This document shows positions 15,367 through 22,065 of a stretch of 22,065 nucleotides of DNA, piece after piece (the first letter of the stretch is position 1; each line of letters begins with the position of its first letter). The notes beneath the pieces are model-generated. The model saw only the letters and a program-made list of their open reading frames with translations. It was not told the DNA's origin and searched no databases. The position numbers were made by a program, and so were the translations under genes. This stretch comes from Flavobacteriales bacterium (lineage in GTDB: Bacteria > Bacteroidota > Bacteroidia > Flavobacteriales > BACL11). The stretch lies in contig NYTT01000069.1 in assembly GCA_002683775.1 (NCBI GenBank), forward strand, positions 1 to 22,065, read 5' to 3'.

Positions 15367-15864
15367 TTATAATTTTAATTTCTTTTTTACAAGAGATAAT
15401 ACATTTTCACTTTCTTTAGCATATAAAATTGACCCAACACTTTTATCAAAAATGTAAGTAAAGTTACCTTCAACAGCAACCTCTTCTATTGCACTTCTTG
15501 CTTTTGATAAAATAGGCTCAAGAAGCTCTTGTTCCTTTTTTTGCAGTGATTGCTGTGCATTTTGCTGAAAGGCCTGAATTCTTTGTTCTAGACCTGTTAT
15601 CTCGGCTATTTTATCTTGTTTAATTAAATCAGTATAGCTTGCTTCGTTTGATTGGTAATCTTGAACACTTTCTTGATACTCTGCAGTCATTGCAGCAAGT
15701 TGTGATTCTAAGCTTTTAGCAAAATTTTGAACTTCTGATTCTGCATTTTTTCTTTCTGGCATTAGCATTAACAGTTCTTGAGAATCAATGTATCCAAACT
15801 TGTTCTGAGAAAAGGTACTTAAAGTAATTAAGCTTATTAGGACTAGAAATGTAATTTTTTTCAT
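15367..15864 (-). CDS. OmpH/Skp-family periplasmic chaperone (second copy in the operon)
   Basis: The 165-residue protein opens with a signal peptide, MKKITFLVLISLITLSTFSQ, cleaved near Ser-Gln. The mature part begins with the OmpH core KFGYIDSQELLMLMPERKNAE, continues as a long Gln/Glu-rich coiled coil at about 42-120, and returns to the core with YIFDKSVGSILYAKESENV. Skp/OmpH trimers hold unfolded outer-membrane proteins in the periplasm and pass them to BamA, which is encoded two genes upstream. It is the distal member of a tandem pair with limited identity to its neighbour. A strong terminator follows. Confidence 0.9.
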   Translation of the reverse strand: MKKITFLVLISLITLSTFSQNKFGYIDSQELLMLMPERKNAESEVQNFAKSLESQLAAMTAEYQESVQDYQSNEASYTDLIKQDKIAEITGLEQRIQAFQQNAQQSLQKKEQELLEPILSKARSAIEEVAVEGNFTYIFDKSVGSILYAKESENVLSLVKKKLKL

Positions 15865-15893
15865 TGTAATTTATTAGTGTTATTTAGTTATTA

Positions 15894-16403
15894 TTAATAC
15901 CCCATTAAATCTAACACTTTGTCAGATTGATCGAGGTTATTGTCTTTATGCAACATTATTAAATCGCTTGAGCTATCAAATACTATTTGATATTTATTTG
16001 CTTTTGCTAATTCTTTAATTGCATTTTGTATTTTATCTTGAATTGGGGTTATTAACTCTTGTCTTTTAGTAAAAAGCTGACCTTCGGGACCGAAATATTT
16101 TTGCTGTAAATTTTTTGCGGCAGTTTCCTTTGTAATTATAGCTTCTTCTCTTTTACTTTTCATATTTTCAGTAAGAAGAACTTTTTCTTGTTGATAGGCT
16201 CGATACATTTTTTCAACAGCCACATATTTTGACTCTATTTCTGCTTGCCAGTCAGCAGAGAAATTATCTAACTTATCTTGAGCCTGTTTAAATTCAGGAA
16301 TTTTATTTAAAATATAATCTGTATCGACATATGCAAATTTTTGTGCAAATGTTGTAGTAAGGTTAACATATATAAATATAAATAATAGCAGTAATTTTTT
16401 CAT
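15894..16403 (-). CDS. OmpH/Skp-family periplasmic chaperone (first copy in the operon)
   Basis: A 169-residue member of the OmpH family. It has a signal peptide MKKLLLLFIFIYVNLTTTFA cleaved before Gln, the core motif KFAYVDTDYILNKIPEFKQAQ, a coiled coil at about 40-110 with many Lys/Glu, and a closing segment NKYQIVFDSSSDLIMLHKDNN. It starts 22 bases after bamA and is followed by the second copy after 29 bases. Bacteroidota often carry two such genes after bamA. A -7-like CAAATTTA (minus TAAATTTG) at 16417-16424 could give it an extra promoter, with low confidence. Confidence 0.9.
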   Translation of the reverse strand: MKKLLLLFIFIYVNLTTTFAQKFAYVDTDYILNKIPEFKQAQDKLDNFSADWQAEIESKYVAVEKMYRAYQQEKVLLTENMKSKREEAIITKETAAKNLQQKYFGPEGQLFTKRQELITPIQDKIQNAIKELAKANKYQIVFDSSSDLIMLHKDNNLDQSDKVLDLMGY

Positions 16404-16416
16404 GTATATTTTTTTA

Positions 16417-16424
16417 CAAATTTA
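16417..16424 (-). promoter_or_regulatory. Possible internal -7 element before the ompH pair
   Basis: On the minus strand this reads TAAATTTG, matching TAnnTTTG, 13 bases before the ompH ATG at 16403. It falls in the 22-base gap after bamA. It may be chance in AT-rich DNA, but would allow separate control of the chaperones. Confidence 0.25.
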
Positions 16425-16425
16425 A

Positions 16426-18969
16426 TTAAAATTGTTGACCTATAGAAAAGTGAAATTGACCACCATTTGCATCAGGATTTCCTAATATATCATCAAGTCC
16501 CCACCCATAGTCAAGTCCCATCATTCCAATCATTGGAAGCATTATTCGCACACCAAAACCAGCTGATCTTTTTACTCCAAAAGGATTAAAATTATTAAAG
16601 CTATCCCATGCGTTACCAGCTTCTAAAAACCCAAGTGCATATACAGTTGAGCTTGGATTTAAGTTAATTGCATATCGTAACTCAGTAGTATATTTATTAT
16701 AAATTGTTGCTCCTGTTTGTGGTGATATAGAATTATTGCTATATCCTCTTAGTGAGATTAATTCTCTTCCATCAAATTGATACCCCATTCCACTCATACC
16801 ATCTCCTCCTACATAGAATCTTTCAAAAGGAGCGACTCCTAAGTCATTATCATAGGCTCCAAGTAAACCGATTTCTATTCTAGTATTAAGAACTAATTTG
16901 TCAGTAAAAGCTGAAAACCATGAGGATTTAAATTTCCATTTATAGTATTCAATCCATGAATATTTTTCTTGATCTGAAATTTTGGAGTAATCACTAATAC
17001 CATCAAACATTGAATACGGGGGAGTCATCTTTAAACTTAGAGAAAAATTAGATCCTCTTCTTGGATAAATTAGTTGATCAACAGAATTTCTACCAATTCG
17101 AATATTATAATTTACGTTGTTTGAAAATCCATTACTAAATGAGAAGAAAGAATTATTATTTATTAGTTTATATTGTTGAAAGTTAATGCCATTATACATT
17201 GTAAAATAATCATCTGGTTTCTGTAATCTTTTACCTAAACCAATGGTTAAACCTGTAATCTCGATAGCTTCTCTTTCATCTCCTGACTGACCATTAGAAG
17301 AGATTGATTTGTAAAGAGAAATAGATAAAGAATTAGGTTTTTTACCTCCAAGCCAAGGCTCAGTAAAAGAAATATTATAGTTTTGATAGTAAATTCCATT
17401 TGATGATGCTGTTAATGAAAGTATTTGTCCGTCACCTGATGGGAGAGGAGTCCATTTATCTTTTTTAAAGATATTTCTAGTAGAAAAATTATTAAAACTT
17501 AGTCCTAGTTGTCCAACTATTCGATTTGCCCCCCAACCACCTTGTAATTGAATTTGATCAGAAGATTTCTCTTCAACGATATATGTAATATCTACAGAGT
17601 TTCTTGCTTGATCTGGCTCTACTTTAACATCAAATGCTTCAGGATTAAAGTACTGCATTTGTGATAATTCACGCATCGATCTCTGAATATCTGTTTGACT
17701 AAATAAATCGCCAGGACGTGTTCTTAACTCACGCATTATAACATGATCATTAGTCTTAGTATTCCCCGTTACCTTAATTTTATTAATTCTAGCTTGTTGG
17801 CCTTCAAAAATTCTAATTTCAAGATCAATTTTTTTATCATTAGCTGCTATTTCAACAGGTGTAGCATTAAAAAATAGATACCCATCGTCAAGATACAATG
17901 AACTTACATTCGTGTTTCCAGATCCATCGCTAAATAATCTTGAATTTAAAACAGATTGATCAAAAATATCATTGTTTTTAACTCCTAATCGGCGAGATAA
18001 TTCTTCTGAAGAATATACAGTATTTCCAGTAAAAGTAATGTTCCCAAATCTATATGGCTCACCTTCAACTATTCTGATTTCGATTGTCATTGTGTTATCA
18101 CTGTTAAGGTAAACTGAGTCAGTCTCTATTCTAGCATCTCTATATCCAATTTCGTTATATTTCGCGATAATATTGTTCTTATCATCTTCAAAATTATTCT
18201 GTATAAATTTTGATGTTTTCCAAAATCTCCAAAAACTTTTGGATTTGGTTTCTTTCATACTCTTTTTTAAGTTGTAATTGCTTACGCAATAAACGGAGTC
18301 TTGATTATTTAACAGTGATTTTTTTAGATTTAAAATTTTAGACCTTCCAGTTACTATTATATCTTTAATTTTAATTTTTTTACCTTTTGAAATATTAAAA
18401 ATTAATTTTTCAGAATTTTTAGCTAAAGTATCAGTACTTGTAACATATCCTACCGTTACATTGTAAAACCCTTTATTAATATAATAGTCTTTTATTGTAT
18501 TTAAACTGTTATTGATTAAATTCTGGGTAAGTACTCTTCCTCTCATTAATTTAAGTTCGTCTTTAAGTGATGTGACATCAGATTTACTCACCTTTTTACC
18601 TTCAAATTTAAATTGTGAAAGCCTCGGATATTCTTTTAAATTTATTGTGATAAATATTGTTTCACCAACGATTTTATCTATTGAAATTTCTATATTAGAG
18701 AACAAACCTTGGTCCCATAATTTATTAATAGCTTTTGTTATTTTACTACCAGGAATCTCAATTTCTTTTCCAATTTCAAGTTCTGTAATTGCAATAAGTG
18801 TACTATTGTTAAGATTATTTGCTCCTTCAATTACTATTCCACCAAGTTCATATTTTTTTGGTGTAGAGTAATCAAGCAACTCATTTGTTTGAGCTATAAT
18901 TATTAGATGAGACAGTGCTAATATTAATGTTAAAAGTTTCTTCAAAGTTTTAGTTTTGTGATTGTTCAT
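16426..18969 (-). CDS. bamA: Outer-membrane protein assembly factor BamA (Omp85)
   Basis: BamA is the beta-barrel insertase of the outer membrane. I start at the ATG at 18969 (847 residues); a TTG four codons upstream is possible but unneeded. A signal peptide covers about 1-27 (hydrophobic LLTLILALSHLIIIA). Five POTRA domains follow to about residue 460, with recognisable pieces such as IVIEGANNLNNSTL, DYYINKGFYN, FGNITFTGNTVYSSEEL and INKIKVTGNTKTNDHVIMREL. The 16-strand barrel starts near 470 (IQLQGGWGANRIVGQLGLS) and has the conserved LRGY lid-lock motif near 738 and a terminal Phe (FSIGQQF). The segment with a Lys/Trp-rich insert (FWRFWKTSKF) in the third POTRA is a Bacteroidota trait. 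The gene overlaps uppS by 20 bases. Confidence 0.95.
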   Translation of the reverse strand: MNNHKTKTLKKLLTLILALSHLIIIAQTNELLDYSTPKKYELGGIVIEGANNLNNSTLIAITELEIGKEIEIPGSKITKAINKLWDQGLFSNIEISIDKIVGETIFITINLKEYPRLSQFKFEGKKVSKSDVTSLKDELKLMRGRVLTQNLINNSLNTIKDYYINKGFYNVTVGYVTSTDTLAKNSEKLIFNISKGKKIKIKDIIVTGRSKILNLKKSLLNNQDSVYCVSNYNLKKSMKETKSKSFWRFWKTSKFIQNNFEDDKNNIIAKYNEIGYRDARIETDSVYLNSDNTMTIEIRIVEGEPYRFGNITFTGNTVYSSEELSRRLGVKNNDIFDQSVLNSRLFSDGSGNTNVSSLYLDDGYLFFNATPVEIAANDKKIDLEIRIFEGQQARINKIKVTGNTKTNDHVIMRELRTRPGDLFSQTDIQRSMRELSQMQYFNPEAFDVKVEPDQARNSVDITYIVEEKSSDQIQLQGGWGANRIVGQLGLSFNNFSTRNIFKKDKWTPLPSGDGQILSLTASSNGIYYQNYNISFTEPWLGGKKPNSLSISLYKSISSNGQSGDEREAIEITGLTIGLGKRLQKPDDYFTMYNGINFQQYKLINNNSFFSFSNGFSNNVNYNIRIGRNSVDQLIYPRRGSNFSLSLKMTPPYSMFDGISDYSKISDQEKYSWIEYYKWKFKSSWFSAFTDKLVLNTRIEIGLLGAYDNDLGVAPFERFYVGGDGMSGMGYQFDGRELISLRGYSNNSISPQTGATIYNKYTTELRYAINLNPSSTVYALGFLEAGNAWDSFNNFNPFGVKRSAGFGVRIMLPMIGMMGLDYGWGLDDILGNPDANGGQFHFSIGQQF

Positions 18970-19675
18970 TTGTTTTTCCAAACCTTCTATCTCTATTTTG
19001 ATAATTTAAGATTGCTTTTTCTAATTCCTTTTTAGTAAAATCAGGCCACATAGTATCTGTGAAGTAAAGTTCGGAATAAGCAATTTGCCACAATAGGAAA
19101 TTACTGATTCTATATTCACCACTTGTTCTAATTAATAACTCTGGGTCAGGAACGTTTTTAGTTGTTAAATATTGTTTAAATAAGCTCTCGTTTATATTCT
19201 CAACAGCTACTTTGTCTTTAATAATATTTTTAACTGAATTTATTATTTCCCATCTACCACTGTAACTTAGTGCTAAAACAAGTGTTAATGCAGTATTATT
19301 TTTTGTTTTATTAATTGCATCTGATAATTCCTGCTTTGCTTTTGATGGTAAACAATCAATTTCACCAATACTAATAAGTTTAATGTTGTTTTTCATTAGA
19401 GTAGCAGTTTCCTTTTTTATTGCACTAACTAGTAATGCCATCAGCGCATTAACTTCATGCTTAGGTCGATTCCAATTTTCTGTAGAAAAGGCATATAAAG
19501 TTAGATATTTGATTCCAATTTCTGTTGCGTACTCAGTAGCCTCTCTCACAGCTTTAACCCCATTTTTATGACCGAATGCTCTTATTTTGCCTTTTGATTT
19601 TGCCCATCTTCCATTACCGTCCATGGTAATGGCAATATGTTTTGGTAAATTATTTTTATCTATTGTTTGTCTCAT
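18950..19675 (-). CDS. uppS: Undecaprenyl diphosphate synthase (cis-isoprenyl transferase)
   Basis: UppS extends farnesyl diphosphate to C55 undecaprenyl diphosphate, the carrier for peptidoglycan and O-antigen units. At 241 residues it is of normal size. Motifs: IAITMDGNGRWAK at 14-26 with catalytic Asp19, GHKNGVKAVRE at 35-45, LYAFSTENWNRP at 60-71, and the diphosphate-binding RTSGEYRISNFLLWQIAYSEL at 183-203. The start ATG is 7 bases after the PorG-like gene, and the end overlaps bamA by 20 bases, so the genes are almost surely one operon. Confidence 0.96.
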   Translation of the reverse strand: MRQTIDKNNLPKHIAITMDGNGRWAKSKGKIRAFGHKNGVKAVREATEYATEIGIKYLTLYAFSTENWNRPKHEVNALMALLVSAIKKETATLMKNNIKLISIGEIDCLPSKAKQELSDAINKTKNNTALTLVLALSYSGRWEIINSVKNIIKDKVAVENINESLFKQYLTTKNVPDPELLIRTSGEYRISNFLLWQIAYSELYFTDTMWPDFTKKELEKAILNYQNRDRRFGKTNEQSQN

Positions 19676-19682
19676 TTACAAT

Positions 19683-20531
19683 TTAAGGATAACAATCCTT
19701 TGTATTGTTGTTGAGCTTAAATGAGAGGGTGATACCTGCAAATGAATACCAATCTTTTTTATCTGGATTCCCTCTTTGCTCATCTTTTACATGAGTTCCG
19801 TTTGGATCAGACATTTGTTGGGCAAGATTAGACATCTCAACAGGCCATGATCCATTTATGTTTGGACCTGCATATGTAGTACTAACATCATCTAAATAAT
19901 CGGTAAAAGTTTTTCGTGCACCATATTCTAAAACGATATTAAAATTTTCATTTACTGCAATTTTAAGTCCTCCACCTATTGGAATTGCAAATTGTATTAA
20001 AGAGTATTTAGATCTAGTATTTCCATTAAATTCTGTGGTTGTTCCTTGTCCTTCAGTACCCAGTTCTTGTAAATCAACCCACTCTCCATTAATGTTTTCA
20101 GCTTGTGGATTAAAGCTGAATATAGATATCCCTGTATATACAAATGGAGTCCATGTGTATAATGGGTTCCCACTTTGATAAGGAAGAAAATTAAATTCTA
20201 TTTGGCCAGAGAGCTCATAAATAGGAGATCTAAAATGTAACCCTCGATTAAGTGCAATTGTATCTGAAGATTGTCTTTCATCAGATTTTATGTTTAGGTA
20301 CATAACTTCAGCTTTGTATACAAATCTTTTATCTATATTTTTTCTAATTACAAGTCCAGCTGTTGCTGAAGATTGATTAAAATGGGTAGTATTCAGATCA
20401 CCTAAATAATATGAAGTTCCTAGAATAAGACCAACCTCAGTATTTGGTTTAAATTGTTGAGCAGTAGAAGCAAAGTTAAATACAAGTAATGTAATTATTA
20501 GAAGAACTGTATTTAGTTTAAATCTTTTCAT
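19683..20531 (-). CDS. porG: PorG-like outer-membrane protein (DUF6089 family)
   Basis: A 282-residue outer-membrane barrel. From the ATG at 20531 it starts MKRFKLNTVLLIITLLVF with a cleavage site near STA-QQ; an upstream TTG at 20552 would overlap the promoter element. The mature start NTEVGLILGTSYYLGDLN is a DUF6089 hallmark, followed by RFVYKAEVMYLNI, PYTPFVYTGISIF-like strands, IQFAIPIGGGLKIAVNENFNIVLEYGARKTFTDYLDDVS, and a closing SFAGITLSFKLN. In Porphyromonas gingivalis the PorG protein of the type IX secretion system is a member of this family and its gene also sits next to uppS, bamA and the two ompH genes, which makes PorG a good guess by both sequence and order. Its T9SS role in this organism is inferred. 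Confidence 0.75.
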   Translation of the reverse strand: MKRFKLNTVLLIITLLVFNFASTAQQFKPNTEVGLILGTSYYLGDLNTTHFNQSSATAGLVIRKNIDKRFVYKAEVMYLNIKSDERQSSDTIALNRGLHFRSPIYELSGQIEFNFLPYQSGNPLYTWTPFVYTGISIFSFNPQAENINGEWVDLQELGTEGQGTTTEFNGNTRSKYSLIQFAIPIGGGLKIAVNENFNIVLEYGARKTFTDYLDDVSTTYAGPNINGSWPVEMSNLAQQMSDPNGTHVKDEQRGNPDKKDWYSFAGITLSFKLNNNTKDCYP

Positions 20532-20549
20532 GATTATATCAATAATGTG

Positions 20550-20557
20550 CAAATATA
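20550..20557 (-). promoter_or_regulatory. Putative -7 promoter element for porG-uppS-bamA
   Basis: On the minus strand this reads TATATTTG, matching TAnnTTTG, 18 bases before the porG ATG. It lies just after a weak terminator-like hairpin for nadK, consistent with a new transcript starting here. Confidence 0.5.
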
Positions 20558-20560
20558 GAA

Positions 20561-20583
20561 AAACTAGATATTTATTCTAGTAA
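20561..20583 (-). terminator. Weak terminator-like hairpin after nadK
   Basis: Read on the minus strand, ACTAGA and TCTAGT form a 6-bp stem around a seven-base loop (20563-20581), followed by five T. It starts 3 bases after the nadK stop. The stem is AT-rich and short, so termination is probably partial. Confidence 0.45.
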
Positions 20584-20584
20584 A

Positions 20585-21463
20585 TTAACTTCTTTTATCC
20601 AGCCCCCACATTAGCTTATTTCTAATAGTTGATGTGAAAGAATTATCTTGTGGTTGTATGAGTTTAATTTTAAAGTCAGCCTTTTTTATTAATAATTCTG
20701 TATCACTGTCAAAAGCCCTTGATCTAGAGTCTAAAGAGACTAATGCTAATTGATCTCTATCATCTACTTTTAGCTTTAATACGCTTGTATCATTTAGAAC
20801 AATAGGACGAACATTTAGATTATGTGGGGCATTTGGAGTAACAATGATATTATTTGTTCCTGGCATTATTATTGGGCCTCCACAACTCAAAGAGTAACCC
20901 GTTGACCCCGTTGGAGTAGAAATAACTAGACCATCTGCCCAATATGTATTTAGGAATTCATCGTCAACAAATGCATCAATTCTAATCATTGATGAGGTAT
21001 CTTTTTTTGAAATTGCAACCTCATTTAAAGCGAAATTCTTTTCTTTAAAAAGATTATTTTCAGTTGTTAACTCAAGTAAAGCGCGCTCATTTATTATAAA
21101 ATTTCTCTTTAAAATATCATTTATAGCATCATCAATTTGTCCTGCAGAGATACTAGAAATAAAACCAAGTCTTCCAGTGTTAATACCCATAATAGGGATA
21201 TTAGATTCCCTTACAAATGTTACAGCTTTCAATAAGGTGCCATCTCCACCAATACTTAATAAGAAATCTGCATTTTCTTTTAATGATTCATATGAATTGA
21301 ATGTTGCTTTTTTATTTGTTAATCGAATATTATTTTGTAGAAAAACATAAAATTCTTCTTCAACGATTATTTTAATATGCTCACTTTCTAATTTTTTAAC
21401 TAAATGTTGAATGTATTTAGTGAAATGTTCAGGATATGGGCTTCCAAATATTGCAATTGTCAT
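20585..21463 (-). CDS. nadK: NAD kinase
   Basis: NadK makes NADP from NAD with ATP in the cytoplasm. The 292-residue protein shows the catalytic GGDGTLLKA at 72-80, GINTGRLGFIS at 93-103, NE at 147-148 that binds the substrate, and the glycine-rich DGLVISTPTGSTGYSLSCGGPI at 177-198. All essential motifs are present. Its ATG overlaps the stop of the upstream Omp85-type gene by four bases (ATGA), showing tight coupling. In many Bacteroidota nadK lies at this position before the porG-uppS-bamA block. Confidence 0.96.
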   Translation of the reverse strand: MTIAIFGSPYPEHFTKYIQHLVKKLESEHIKIIVEEEFYVFLQNNIRLTNKKATFNSYESLKENADFLLSIGGDGTLLKAVTFVRESNIPIMGINTGRLGFISSISAGQIDDAINDILKRNFIINERALLELTTENNLFKEKNFALNEVAISKKDTSSMIRIDAFVDDEFLNTYWADGLVISTPTGSTGYSLSCGGPIIMPGTNNIIVTPNAPHNLNVRPIVLNDTSVLKLKVDDRDQLALVSLDSRSRAFDSDTELLIKKADFKIKLIQPQDNSFTSTIRNKLMWGLDKRS

Positions 21464-22065
21464 AATTTGTCTTTTGATCCAAATGGATTTGAAAAATGTA
21501 AAAATACTCCTTTTTCTCCTAAATGGTTAATAGAAAATTCAATTCTTAATAATTTATCATAATATGTGACATAATCAATACTTATTCCATTGCCCCATAG
21601 AAGTTGATTTGATAAATTATTTTGAGTACTATTTTGATTATCTACTACATATCCCATATCAGAAAATAAACCAAGATAAAGTGAGTAATGTGATTTATTA
21701 AATTGTTTCATTTTAACATATGGAATCTCAAAATTTGTTTTTTGAATTAATGCATATTTTAAAACTGTTTTAGATAACCAAAAATCTTGTCCATCAATTA
21801 CATAATATTCGTAGCCTCTAACGTAATCATCAAAACCAAAACCTTCCTGAGCAAAATAAGGTTGATATCCATCAGATGACCATTTACTTTTAAAGCTTGA
21901 ACCCAAAAAAAATCGGTTTTTTAATTCAATATGTTTTTCAACTTTTCCAACGATTTCTAAATGATTTACAGGACTTGTCCCTTTTAAGTTTTTTATTGCC
22001 TCTATCTCAAAGAGGTAACCACTTAATGGATATTCAATATAATCTCTAGTCTCATTTGTAAATAG
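21460..22065 (-). CDS. Omp85-superfamily outer-membrane protein, C-terminal part (partial)
   Basis: The reading frame is open to the right edge of the window, so the start and any POTRA domains lie outside. The visible 201 residues include TNETRDYIEYPLSGYLFEIEA, which matches the D15/surface-antigen opening strand (short paired strand then P-x-x-G-Y), a following VRGYEYYVIDGQDFWLSKTVLKY that holds the RGYE-type lid-lock motif, and several amphipathic strands, ending ISIDYVTYYDKLLRIEFSINHLGEKGVFLHFSNPF with the terminal strand near the stop. This is the C-terminal half of a barrel distinct from the BamA at 16426-18969. It is more like the POTRA-poor BamA/TamA relatives of Bacteroidota. An internal TTG at 21906 is not a start. 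Confidence 0.75.
   Translation of the reverse strand, partial: LFTNETRDYIEYPLSGYLFEIEAIKNLKGTSPVNHLEIVGKVEKHIELKNRFFLGSSFKSKWSSDGYQPYFAQEGFGFDDYVRGYEYYVIDGQDFWLSKTVLKYALIQKTNFEIPYVKMKQFNKSHYSLYLGLFSDMGYVVDNQNSTQNNLSNQLLWGNGISIDYVTYYDKLLRIEFSINHLGEKGVFLHFSNPFGSKDKL

Noticed and set aside
18512..18871. 119-codon plus-strand frame inside bamA
   Set aside because: Antisense to the first POTRA domains, no recognisable motif.
1..22065. CRISPR array, insertion sequence, prophage or defence island
   Set aside because: No direct-repeat array, transposase, integrase, tRNA-adjacent repeat or toxin-antitoxin-like pair is visible; gene content is core chromosomal.

Overview
The window is a dense, AT-rich chromosomal stretch from a member of the Bacteroidota, most likely a flavobacterium. 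Four things point there. Gene starts lack Shine-Dalgarno sequences and several carry the Bacteroidota -7 element TAnnTTTG. The gene order NAD kinase - PorG/DUF6089 - uppS - bamA - two OmpH/Skp genes is characteristic of the phylum. EF-Ts is of the long (about 320-residue) kind. The ferredoxin and KorA have the forms usual in Bacteroidota. All recognisable genes look intact and have similar base composition; I see no tRNA, rRNA, CRISPR, insertion sequence or prophage.

Layout. (1) 1-1987, plus strand: the 3' end of rpsI, then rpsB and tsf, closed by a clear intrinsic terminator. (2) 2026-5171, plus: a new unit with its own -7 element, pyrH-frr-rmlA-polyprenyl diphosphate synthase, with the last two starting on TTG and GTG and packed tightly. 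(3) 5232-9295, plus: sucA and sucB, the E1 and E2 subunits of 2-oxoglutarate dehydrogenase. (4) 12189-9313, minus: korA-korB, a 2-oxoacid:ferredoxin oxidoreductase converging on sucB with only 17 bases between the stop codons. (5) 12287-12629, plus: a 2[4Fe-4S] ferredoxin divergent from korA. (6) 13974-12661, minus: nfu (Fe-S carrier) overlapping an unrecognised outer-membrane beta-barrel gene. (7) 13958-14504, plus: a gamma-class carbonic anhydrase-like protein, divergent from nfu. (8) 22065-14507, minus: a partial Omp85-type protein, nadK, porG-like, uppS, bamA, two ompH genes, a strong terminator, then murI.

How the genes fit together. The left part supplies translation factors and pyrimidine nucleotide, sugar-nucleotide and isoprenoid precursors. 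The centre holds two different enzymes for 2-oxoglutarate to succinyl-CoA: NAD-linked SucAB, whose E3 is not here, and ferredoxin-linked KorAB with a candidate electron acceptor and an Fe-S delivery protein close by. The right part is an envelope block: UppS makes the lipid carrier for peptidoglycan and O-antigen, BamA and the OmpH chaperones deliver and insert outer-membrane proteins, the PorG-like protein belongs to a family tied to type IX secretion, and MurI supplies D-glutamate for peptidoglycan.

I did not find a convincing new biological system. The points most worth a second look are the KGDH/KOR convergence, the face-to-face promoter palindrome between nfu and the gamma-carbonic anhydrase gene, the structured leader before rpsB, inverted repeats in the pyrH and ferredoxin promoter regions, and a second Omp85 protein translationally coupled to nadK.
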